Shown here: one piece after another, positions 16,713 to 23,061 of the stretch | Layout of the letters: every line of letters starts with the position of its first letter | Numbering within the stretch: position 1 is the stretch's first letter | Assembly: GCA_023418995.1 (NCBI GenBank) | Contig: JAEZYP010000012.1 | Coordinates: 1 to 45,482 of the forward strand | From: Bacillota bacterium | GTDB taxonomy: Bacteria > Bacillota > Clostridia > Oscillospirales > Acutalibacteraceae | Length of the DNA stretch: 45,482 bases | Direction of reading: 5' to 3' | The notes under the pieces: model-generated | Databases searched by the model: none | What the model was told of the DNA's origin: nothing | What the model saw: only the letters and a program-made list of their open reading frames with translations | Position numbers and translations under genes: made by a program

Positions 16713-17933
16713 ATGCAGCCTGATATGACAAATAGTCCGAAGATCGCTGTGAATTTACTGGGTGAGTTCTCCATTACCATAAACGGGAACCATATGACAA
16801 ACTTCACGGGTCGCACCAAGCGCGTGTGGTTATTGATTCAGTATCTTATTGCGAACCGCAACAAAGAGGTCATGATGGAAATGCTGGTCAAGGTGCTGTG
16901 GGGTGACGGGGAGGGGGACTGCTCCGACCCGCTGAACGCACTGAAAAATCTGGTTTACCGTGCGCGAGAGCTGCTCAAGGACCTGGCGCAGGACCGGAGC
17001 GTTGAATTCATAGAGTTCGCGCACGGCACCTATAAGTGGAATAACCGCTACTCCTGCACCGTGGATGCCGAGCAGCTGGTCGCCTGCTGGAAGCAGGTAC
17101 AGGATTCCTCCCAGCCCGATGAAATCCGCATTGAGGCCTGTAAAAAAGCGATTTCGCTCTACCGGGGAATCTTTCTGCCCAAATCTGCCTACAGCAAATG
17201 GGTAGTCTCCACTGCGAGCTATTATTCGCTGCTTTATAACGACTGCGTTCTGAACGGATGCTCGCTCCTGATCGACCGTAAGGATTACGGCGAGGTAATT
17301 CGCATCTGCAAAATCGCGTTATCGCACACTCCCTTGGAAGAAGCCTTTCATAAAATGCTGCTGTACGCCTATATCAGCACCAATCAGCGCGACCGGGCTC
17401 TGGAGCATTACAAGAGCGCCGCCGAGCTGTTTTACGGTGAGCTGGGTATCGATGTTTCTGAAACGCTTCTGCCGGTTTATAAGCAGATGCTTGGCAGCAT
17501 CGATTATATTAACGTTGACCTGAATATGATAAAGCAGGATTTAAAAGAGGGAGACCCCAAGGGCGCATACTACTGCGACTACGATATCTTCAAGGCGGTT
17601 TACCGCGCGCAAACCCGCGCGATGATGCGTACCGGTATTTCGATTTATTTGGTTCTTTTCTCTATAATCGACTCCGAGGGCGGGGTCGGTCAGGACTCCG
17701 GCGCCTTTCTCGCGGCAAGCAGCAAGCTGAAGGATTCCATTTTCTCCAGCCTGAGGAAGGGAGATATGGTTGCGCCCTACAGCGCAACGCAATATGTCGT
17801 TCTGCTCCCGGTTATCAGCTATGAAAACGCACAGAAGGTGGTTGACCGGGTGCTTCAAAAGTTTAAGTTTTTGTATCGGAAAAATAATGTAAAGGTGCTT
17901 TCGACCATCAATTCGGCTGATACCGTGGAATAG
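16713..17933 (+). CDS. BTAD/SARP-type transcriptional regulator with degenerate GGDEF-like C-terminus
   Basis: A 406-residue regulator. Residues about 8-105 form an OmpR-type winged helix (INLLGEFSITINGNHM, then KRVWLLIQYLIANRNKEV). Residues about 110-270 form the all-helical bacterial transcriptional activator domain (LSHTPLEEAFHKMLLYAYIS, QRDRALEHYKSAAELF). The last 120 residues resemble a GGDEF/cyclase fold: LRKGDMVAPYSATQYVVLLP aligns with the R-G-D-x-VAR-x-GGDEF-VLLP pattern but lacks the GGDEF signature. No diguanylate cyclase activity is therefore expected; it may sense a ligand. It sits 38 bases after nrdG and ends at a terminator. Target genes are unknown; the RNA genes just downstream may be relevant. 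Confidence 0.82.
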   Translation: MQPDMTNSPKIAVNLLGEFSITINGNHMTNFTGRTKRVWLLIQYLIANRNKEVMMEMLVKVLWGDGEGDCSDPLNALKNLVYRARELLKDLAQDRSVEFIEFAHGTYKWNNRYSCTVDAEQLVACWKQVQDSSQPDEIRIEACKKAISLYRGIFLPKSAYSKWVVSTASYYSLLYNDCVLNGCSLLIDRKDYGEVIRICKIALSHTPLEEAFHKMLLYAYISTNQRDRALEHYKSAAELFYGELGIDVSETLLPVYKQMLGSIDYINVDLNMIKQDLKEGDPKGAYYCDYDIFKAVYRAQTRAMMRTGISIYLVLFSIIDSEGGVGQDSGAFLAASSKLKDSIFSSLRKGDMVAPYSATQYVVLLPVISYENAQKVVDRVLQKFKFLYRKNNVKVLSTINSADTVE

Positions 17934-18016
17934 CGCGGATTTATAAGGCATACGATTTGCCGCACTGACTCCTGATTCCCGCGTTTGCGGCGCGGCTTAA
18001 TAAACACCCGGTAACC

Positions 18017-18050
18017 AAAAACAGCGCCCCGAACGGGACGCTGTTTTTTT
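18017..18050 (+). terminator. Intrinsic terminator after the BTAD regulator; start of repeat element copy A
   Basis: AACAGCG-CCCC, loop, GGG-A-CGCTGTT with a preceding A-run and a run of seven T. The same hairpin opens copy B at 30674-30705, so it belongs to the duplicated element. Confidence 0.85.
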
Positions 18051-18265
18051 CCGCGATCACCTTTATCTCTTCTTATTGCACCCCGAATAATAACGAATTA
18101 GCTTGCACGGGCGGGTGTGTGGGGTTTCAACAGGGTGGTAATCCTGGTGAGCCGCCCGCGCCGCTCTATTCGGGGGCAGCAATAAAAAACGCTATGTACG
18201 GAATTCTTTTTCCATACACAGCGCAGGGTTCCTTTGGCGATCGCAAAAATCTTGAAACTTCCCTC

Positions 18266-18294
18266 TGTACAAAATATGACGAAAGAAGTATAAT
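18266..18294 (+). promoter_or_regulatory. Promoter of putative small RNA, copy A
   Basis: TGTACA (18266-18271), 17 bases and TATAAT (18289-18294). Copy B has TATACA-17-TATAAT at the same place. The predicted start is about 18301. Confidence 0.75.
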
Positions 18295-18300
18295 AATGTT

Positions 18301-18396
18301 TGCAAACGTGCGGGATTTCCCGTTGAGGTATGGAGGTCTGTTCTCCGTATCGCAGGAGGCAGGTGTTAGCGCACCTGCTTCTGCGTTTGTTTTTTA
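18301..18396 (+). ncRNA. Putative structured small RNA, copy A (unrecognised family)
   Basis: A roughly 96-nt transcript is predicted. The closing stem GCAAACG (18302-18308) pairs with CGTTTGT (18384-18390) and runs into a U-tract (18390-18395), so the outer helix also acts as terminator. Inside are three hairpins: CGGG/CCCG (18311-18322), GTATGGAG/CTCCGTAT (18328-18350, loop GTCTGTT) and GGCAGGTG/CACCTGCT (18358-18379). In copy B the first and third hairpins change to CGAG/CTCG and AAACGAAG/CTTCGTTT while staying paired. The middle hairpin and the GCAGGA linker are almost unchanged. The invariant UAUGGAGGU resembles a Shine-Dalgarno sequence. I do not recognise the family. Confidence 0.8.
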
Positions 18397-18503
18397 TTGT
18401 GCCTCTATGAGAATTATACCTCTCTCATTGCTAAAATGCAACATATATTTTTTAAATGGTGACTGATATTTCACACATTTGTTGTTATAAAATAATTTTA
18501 TAG

Positions 18504-18532
18504 TTGACATAAGAGACTTTTCACCCTATAAT
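18504..18532 (+). promoter_or_regulatory. Perfect-consensus SigA promoter
   Basis: TTGACA (18504-18509), exactly 17 bases and TATAAT (18527-18532): both hexamers are perfect. No start codon with a ribosome binding site follows before the strong terminator at 18602-18661. Confidence 0.9.
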
Positions 18533-18538
18533 AAAAAT

Positions 18539-18661
18539 TAGTTCCACTGCGTATGAGAGTTTAATCTTGTTTGTCGGGTACTAATTGGATAGAAATGCAT
18601 GGAGCCGTGCGTATAAATAACCGCCGAACCGCGGTTATTTTGTACGCTACGGCTCTTTTTT
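18539..18661 (+). ncRNA. Putative small RNA between the BTAD regulator and ywlG
   Basis: A consensus promoter and a strong terminator bracket about 120 nt without a coding frame. AATTAGT (18536-18542) pairs perfectly with ACTAATT (18580-18586) around 37 nt. After a linker, a long hairpin from GAGCCGT (18602) to ACGGCTC (18649-18655), with an inner AAATAACCGC/GCGGTTATTT stem, leads into TTTTTT. It could be an independent sRNA or an attenuated leader of ywlG, but ywlG has its own promoter downstream. I do not match it to tmRNA, 6S, SRP RNA, RNase P or a riboswitch that I know. Confidence 0.7.
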
Positions 18662-18692
18662 CTGCCTTGCGGGAACACTCCTGCGGCGAATA

Positions 18693-18721
18693 TTGCACGG
18701 ACTTGACTGAAAGACTATAAT
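18693..18721 (+). promoter_or_regulatory. Promoter candidate for ywlG
   Basis: TTGCAC, 17 bases and TATAAT (18716-18721). The -10 is perfect and the -35 weak. It lies after the small-RNA terminator and 75 bases before ywlG. Confidence 0.5.
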
Positions 18722-18795
18722 GAATAACAGAGGATTTACCACAGCTTTGCGGCTATCCCCGGAAGAAAGCCCTGATAAGAAACGGAGGAATGCAT

Positions 18796-19347
18796 ATGTA
18801 CGAAGAAATTGCGGAGCAGGCAAAAACGGCGGTTACCGAGCTGATTGAAGCGGCAAGACTGAGGGATGGCGACATTCTGGTCATCGGCTGCTCTTCCAGC
18901 GAAATCAGCGGGCACGCCATCGGAACGGATTCCAGTGTTGAAATCGCGAATGCGGTATTTCAGGCGGTTTATCCTGTGATAAAAGCAAACAGGCTTTTTT
19001 TGGCGGCACAATGCTGCGAGCACCTGAACCGGGCGATCATCACCGAAAGGGAAGCGGCGGAGAAAAAACGGTTGGAGATTGTAAACGTCGTTCCCCAGCC
19101 GAAGGCCGGCGGTTCGTTTGCCACTGCGGCATACCGTAGCCTTGTTCAGCCGGTGGCGGTAGAGGGAATCACCGCTCAGGCCGGAATGGATATCGGCGAC
19201 ACCCTCATCGGCATGCATCTTGCCCGGGTCGCGGTTCCGGTGCGGCTTTCCGTAAAAAAGATTGGCGAGGCTAACCTTGTCTGCGCGCGGACCAGACCGA
19301 AATTTATCGGCGGAGAACGCGCCCATTACGACGGCGAGCTGCTGTGA
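18796..19347 (+). CDS. ywlG: YwlG/TIGR01440 family protein
   Basis: A 183-residue cytosolic protein of a conserved but functionally unassigned Firmicutes family (TIGR01440, DUF436). Recognised from DILVIGCSSSEISGHAIGTDSS near the N-terminus, LFLAAQCCEHLNRA, and PVAVEGITAQAGMDIGDTLIGMHL. Conserved cysteines and histidines in CSSSEI and CCEHLNR suggest a catalytic or metal site, but no reaction is established to my knowledge. AACGGAGGAA lies before two ATGs at 18790 and 18796; only the second has adequate spacing. It shares a bidirectional terminator with the convergent chemoreceptor gene. Confidence 0.9.
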   Translation: MYEEIAEQAKTAVTELIEAARLRDGDILVIGCSSSEISGHAIGTDSSVEIANAVFQAVYPVIKANRLFLAAQCCEHLNRAIITEREAAEKKRLEIVNVVPQPKAGGSFATAAYRSLVQPVAVEGITAQAGMDIGDTLIGMHLARVAVPVRLSVKKIGEANLVCARTRPKFIGGERAHYDGELL

Positions 19348-19433
19348 TCGCGGACTCCCGGCACAGCCCGAGGTTTTGGGCTATAGAAAAAATGTGGTAT
19401 AGTCGATTAACTTTGATTATAACCATCTGGAAC

Positions 19434-19478
19434 AAAAAAAACACATCAGAAGCAGAAATGTTTCTGATGTGTTTTTTT
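19434..19478. terminator. Bidirectional terminator between ywlG and the chemoreceptor gene
   Basis: ACACATCAGAA (19441-19451) pairs with TTCTGATGTGT (19462-19472). It is flanked by an A-run on the left and a T-run on the right, so it can terminate both convergent transcripts. Confidence 0.9.
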
Positions 19479-19484
19479 CAGTTA

Positions 19485-21578
19485 TTAGTATTTTCCGTCC
19501 GCCAGCTCCATGCGGAACGAATTCGTATACTCGGGAGTCTCTTCGGCAATTTGCTGCGGTTCTTCCGCTATTTCCGGCTCAATCCCTTCCATTAGCCGGA
19601 ACCTTGCGGCAAGATCACGCAGGCGTTTGGATTGCTCCGAAAGATCCTGACTGACCGCCGCGTTTTCTTCCGACGCCGCCGAGTTGGACTGCACAACCCT
19701 TGCGATCTGGTCGATTCCGGCAGTCACCTGCACCACTGCTTCCGCCTGTTCGCTTGTCGCCTTGGAGATTTCCGCAATCAAGCCGGTGGTCTGGTTTGAG
19801 CCGTTCATGATCTGCTGGAAGGTTTCAGCAGTCGAGCCGGCAATATTCATTCCGTTGTCGACGCGGGAAATGGTATTTTCAATGAGGGCTGTGGTTTGCT
19901 TTGCGGCCTGTGCGCTCTTGTTCGCCAAGCTGCGTACCTCATCCGCCACTACGGAGAAGCCCTTGCCCGCGGCGCCCGCCCTTGCGGCCTCCACGGCGGC
20001 GTTAAGCGCAAGAATATTGGTCTGGAACGCAATATCCTCAATCGTCTTTGTTATCTTGCGAATCTCCTGCGATGCCGATTTAATATCCTCCATCGCCTGG
20101 AGCATTTCTTCGATATCCCCGTTGCCTTTTTTTACATCGTCAAAGGATTGCTGTGCAATGCGGTTGGCAACATTTGCGTTCTCCGCTGTTTTCTGAATCT
20201 GAACGGATATCTCGGTAACAGTGGCGGAAAGCTCCTGGGTTGTTCCCGCCTGCTCCGCCGCGCCCTGTGAAAGCGAGGTTGCCCCCTGCGATATCTGCTC
20301 CGAGCGGGAGGCCACTGACTGCGACGCTTCGCGGATCTCGGAGAACACGCTGTTCAAAGAACGCAGAATCTGCCCCAGTGCATCTTTAATTTGGGAAAAG
20401 TCCCCAAAATACTCTCTTTCCGTTCTTACGGTAAGGTCCCCCTGGGAGATTGAGCTCAGAACCTCTGAAATTTCACCGATATAGGTTTGGAGGCTGCCGA
20501 CCGTGCCTTCCAGCGCGGAAGCCACCTGCCCAACCTCGTCGTTCGATTTCACCTTCAGTGCGACCGCATCCTTGTTGGAAATCCCGATATCGCCCCGTTC
20601 CATATTGTTCGCGAGGGTAACAACCTGATCGAGCGGTTGTTTCACGCGCTTTTTCAGGAAAATCCGAAGCACAAGTATTGACAAAAGCATGAGCACAATC
20701 GCGAGAACCACAGAAAAAATAACATTCATGGTGTTCTGCTTCTCGACCTCGCCGATGCTCTTTCCAACGAAAATTGCTCCGATTGCGTTGCCGTCAGAAC
20801 CGATAAGCGGCTCATAATTAGCCATCATCAACCGCCCGAGAACTTCCATTTTCGCGGAATATGGCTTTTTTTCCTTTAGCACTGTTTGCGCAGCCGCACT
20901 GCCCATCTTTGTACCGGTGTCGCGCTTTCCGCCGTCCATCAAGGTCGTATTGATTCGTTCATCGCTAAGGAATACCGTAAAATCGCAGCCGGTATAGCTT
21001 TTCAGGTTATCCAAAAAAGTGATATGACCCGCCTTTGTGTTTTCCAGTGTTACCATCGCGGAGATTACGCCAATCGTTTTCTCCCCATCCTTAACCGGAT
21101 ATCCGTAACAGACGCAAAGCTCCTTATTCCGAAGAACCTCATATGTAACCACGCTCTTATCCTTTAGGGCATCCTGAACATGCGCCATCTTTGAAAAATC
21201 GGGAAGCTCAAAATCATTGGTGGAGGTCGCAAGGACACCTCCCTTTTCGTCGGTTAAGAACGCGTAGGTGATCCTGTAATTGGTCAGCGCGCTCTTCAGC
21301 CTGTCGTAAAGGGTATACTTGTTTTTTTGTTGAATCGCGTCCACGATTTCCGGGTCCTTTGCCAGCTTGCTCGCCGCGGATGAGGCATCGGAGCCAAGCC
21401 CCTTAACGGAATCCGAAAGCCCCTTCAGCGCAACCTTGCTTTGCTCCATAGACGTATTATCTGAAAGCTGTTTCGACATAAAATTCATCACCGTAAGCGT
21501 TATGATCAGTATTACGGCGATGAACCCAATAAAGATTGCGGATAGCGTAACCGTCAGACTGCTTTGTTTTTTCTTCAC
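19485..21578 (-). CDS. Methyl-accepting chemotaxis protein with Cache-type sensor
   Basis: A 697-residue transmembrane chemoreceptor. Membrane span 1 is at about residues 12-34. The extracytoplasmic sensor (about 35-290) has Cache-like features (YAFLTDEKGGVLATS, GYPVKDGEKTIGVIS, GAIFVGKSIGEVEKQ). Span 2 is at about 292-315, followed by a HAMP domain. The signalling domain has the hallmark hairpin tip IAFQTNILALNAAVEAARAG and VVADEVRSLANKSAQA. It would signal through CheW/CheA to flagellar motors. No C-terminal CheR-docking pentapeptide is present (ends LADGKY). The GTG start has GGAG 9 nt upstream. The ligand is unknown. A SigD-like promoter lies upstream. Confidence 0.95.
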   Translation of the reverse strand: MKKKQSSLTVTLSAIFIGFIAVILIITLTVMNFMSKQLSDNTSMEQSKVALKGLSDSVKGLGSDASSAASKLAKDPEIVDAIQQKNKYTLYDRLKSALTNYRITYAFLTDEKGGVLATSTNDFELPDFSKMAHVQDALKDKSVVTYEVLRNKELCVCYGYPVKDGEKTIGVISAMVTLENTKAGHITFLDNLKSYTGCDFTVFLSDERINTTLMDGGKRDTGTKMGSAAAQTVLKEKKPYSAKMEVLGRLMMANYEPLIGSDGNAIGAIFVGKSIGEVEKQNTMNVIFSVVLAIVLMLLSILVLRIFLKKRVKQPLDQVVTLANNMERGDIGISNKDAVALKVKSNDEVGQVASALEGTVGSLQTYIGEISEVLSSISQGDLTVRTEREYFGDFSQIKDALGQILRSLNSVFSEIREASQSVASRSEQISQGATSLSQGAAEQAGTTQELSATVTEISVQIQKTAENANVANRIAQQSFDDVKKGNGDIEEMLQAMEDIKSASQEIRKITKTIEDIAFQTNILALNAAVEAARAGAAGKGFSVVADEVRSLANKSAQAAKQTTALIENTISRVDNGMNIAGSTAETFQQIMNGSNQTTGLIAEISKATSEQAEAVVQVTAGIDQIARVVQSNSAASEENAAVSQDLSEQSKRLRDLAARFRLMEGIEPEIAEEPQQIAEETPEYTNSFRMELADGKY

Positions 21579-21655
21579 AATTTTCTCTCCTTATTCCGAA
21601 GCTATTATACAGCTGTAAATTCTTGACGAAACTAAAAAATATATTACAGCTTATG

Positions 21656-21681
21656 TTATCGACCGAAAAACAGTTTTGTTA
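21656..21681 (-). promoter_or_regulatory. FliA/SigD-like promoter of the chemoreceptor gene
   Basis: On the minus strand, TAAC (21681-21678), 14 bases and GTCGATAA (21663-21656). This agrees with TAAA-N14/15-GCCGATAA at 10 of 12 positions. It lies about 78 bases before the GTG start. Confidence 0.6.
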
Positions 21682-21874
21682 ACAGATTTCGACGAATATT
21701 TTTCGATTTATATAAAATACACGGAAAAAAGGTCAATTTTTCGAACGGCTTCGATCTTGTCCTGACAAATATTATAATTGCTCAACCATGCAAAAAGCTC
21801 CTAAATTCGGCAAATTTTCTATATTTATTTGCAGACATTCGGTTTTTATATCGAAATTGCGAATAATTCCGCGC

Positions 21875-22005
21875 AAAAAAAGAGGTTAAGGAATGACCCT
21901 AACCTCTTCATATACAGACCTTACCGTCCCCATGGACAGTATGCAAAATGCATGGCGCTAATTCCAATATATCGCGCGAACTACGATTGTTCGTACTGTA
22001 TAACT
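21875..22005 (-). ncRNA. Putative small RNA upstream of the chemoreceptor gene
   Basis: On the minus strand a promoter (TTGACA at 22040-22035, 17 bases, TATTAT at 22017-22012) is followed about 110 nt later by an intrinsic terminator. The terminator is AAGAGGTTA (21908-21900) with TAACCTCTT (21888-21880) and a run of seven T. Within the transcript, CGAAC/GTTCG and other short stems are visible, and ACAGTA near the 5' end can pair with TACTGT. No open frame with a ribosome binding site is present. It is either a free-standing sRNA or an attenuated leader; mcp has a separate promoter 200 bases further on. Confidence 0.65.
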
Positions 22006-22011
22006 GTTATT

Positions 22012-22040
22012 ATAATACTCTTCTTTTTAAATTATGTCAA
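22012..22040 (-). promoter_or_regulatory. SigA promoter of the minus-strand small RNA
   Basis: TTGACA, 17 bases, TATTAT on the minus strand (22040 to 22012), 20 bases after the stop of the DUF7916-like gene. A perfect -35 and a 5-of-6 -10. Confidence 0.75.
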
Positions 22041-22059
22041 GGCTTTTTAAAAATATTTT

Positions 22060-22986
22060 TTAACGGTTTACGGATTGTGCCATTCGCAGGTAGGTTTGGT
22101 GCATTCCCTTAACAGCGATGGAATACGCCGTAATATTTTCCGGCAGCGCCATTCCGGCGTACGCTCCGTCGCCTAGATGATGCATATCCGTTCCGGTCAT
22201 CTTGCTGAGCAGCGCAATGCGGCTAATGGTTTCGCGGTCCGCGCCCTCCTGCGAGGTGCCTACTGCCGTTATCGTGAGCATCCCGAGGCTGTGCGCGTAG
22301 AGCACCATTTCGCGTATGTACTCCATTGTCATTCCCGGAATCGTACCGGGAGCAGGCATGAGGATAACGTCGGCTCCCGCTTCTTTAAAGCGCCGGATAT
22401 CCGGCTTTGAGATTGGGCCCTGTCCCGTTTCCTTGAGCGGACCGGAGGCATGGATTTTACCGGCCGCCAGAACAACCTTATCCCCGATTTCGTTAAAAAT
22501 GGTTCTGAGAGACTCGCTGATTGCCTTGTTCTGCACGTCGGTCCCGGGGTTCCCGGTGAGTACAATTATATCCGCACCCATTGCGCAAGCCCTTCTGGCG
22601 TTTTGCAGGGTTGCCTTTGTCCCGTTGGCAAGGCTCCACGCTTCCTCATTTGCTCCGGCAAACATACTCTGGTCGGCCGGCTCAAGACTCACGCCGACAA
22701 TTCTGCCGGTCAGGCGTTTAATTTCGCGGATGGTTTCCTCTTTTTTTACTTTCGGCAATCCCCAGATTTCCGGCTCGTTCACGTCGAACCTATTTAAAAT
22801 CAGCATATCGGCGCCCATGCCCGCGGCAAATTCCGCATTCGTAACGCTGCCGAGCAGGGACTGAACCGCTCCGACAGTCTCACAGGCCACGACGCAGCCT
22901 TCGCTGAGAACAATGGATTTTAGAAGCTCCTGCTTATTCATTTGCCTCATTTCATTTGCGGTGCAGTCAATTAATCTTTTTAACAA
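22060..22986 (-). CDS. DUF7916-type TIM-barrel protein of unknown function
   Basis: A 308-residue protein of a family often annotated loosely as haloacid dehalogenase-like hydrolase or PEP phosphonomutase-like. The repeated beta-alpha pattern indicates a TIM barrel: MGADMLILNRFDVN, IVGVSLEPAD, MGADIIVLTGNPGTD, AGADVILMPAPGTIPGMT, and HHLGDGAYAGMA. No HAD DxDx(T/V) motif is seen, so it is not a HAD enzyme. The start is a TTG at 22986 with AAGGA upstream; the nearest ATG is out of frame. It is flanked by the phosphoglucomutase terminator and the small-RNA promoter, so it is monocistronic. Family assignment is from memory of the motif pattern. Confidence 0.7.
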   Translation of the reverse strand: MLKRLIDCTANEMRQMNKQELLKSIVLSEGCVVACETVGAVQSLLGSVTNAEFAAGMGADMLILNRFDVNEPEIWGLPKVKKEETIREIKRLTGRIVGVSLEPADQSMFAGANEEAWSLANGTKATLQNARRACAMGADIIVLTGNPGTDVQNKAISESLRTIFNEIGDKVVLAAGKIHASGPLKETGQGPISKPDIRRFKEAGADVILMPAPGTIPGMTMEYIREMVLYAHSLGMLTITAVGTSQEGADRETISRIALLSKMTGTDMHHLGDGAYAGMALPENITAYSIAVKGMHQTYLRMAQSVNR

Positions 22987-23004
22987 AAGAATCCCATCCT
23001 TTCG

Positions 23005-23030
23005 AAAAAAGGAGCGGATTCCTCCGCTCC
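23005..23030 (-). terminator. Intrinsic terminator after the phosphoglucomutase gene
   Basis: On the minus strand GGAGCGGA, loop, TCCGCTCC and then TTTTTT. It lies between the phosphoglucomutase stop and the start of the DUF7916-like gene. Confidence 0.85.
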
Positions 23031-23061
23031 TATTAATTATATGCCCGCCGCTTCATAAAAT

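Larger units (their letters stand above)
18017..18410 (+). repeat. Duplicated intergenic RNA element, copy A
   Basis: About 390 bases that match 30674-31060 in order and motifs but with many substitutions. In order: a terminator hairpin; a long stem closing CGAAT (18094-18098) with ATTCG (18168-18172) and CGGGCGG (18108-18114) with CCGCCCG (18152-18158); a hairpin GCTATGTACGG/CCATACACAGC (18191-18222); a promoter; and a structured small RNA. The identical block order in two loci 12.6 kb apart, with stems preserved by paired changes, indicates a conserved noncoding element rather than degraded coding sequence. No protein-coding frame is conserved between the copies. Confidence 0.85.

Noticed and set aside
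18119..18466. 115-codon plus-strand frame across the copy A RNA element
   Set aside because: The frame is not conserved in copy B, where the same region has stops and indels, while base pairing is conserved. The sequence is better explained as RNA.
21875..22040. c-di-GMP riboswitch upstream of the chemoreceptor gene
   Set aside because: The conserved class I or class II core sequences were not found; only a promoter and a terminator are supported.
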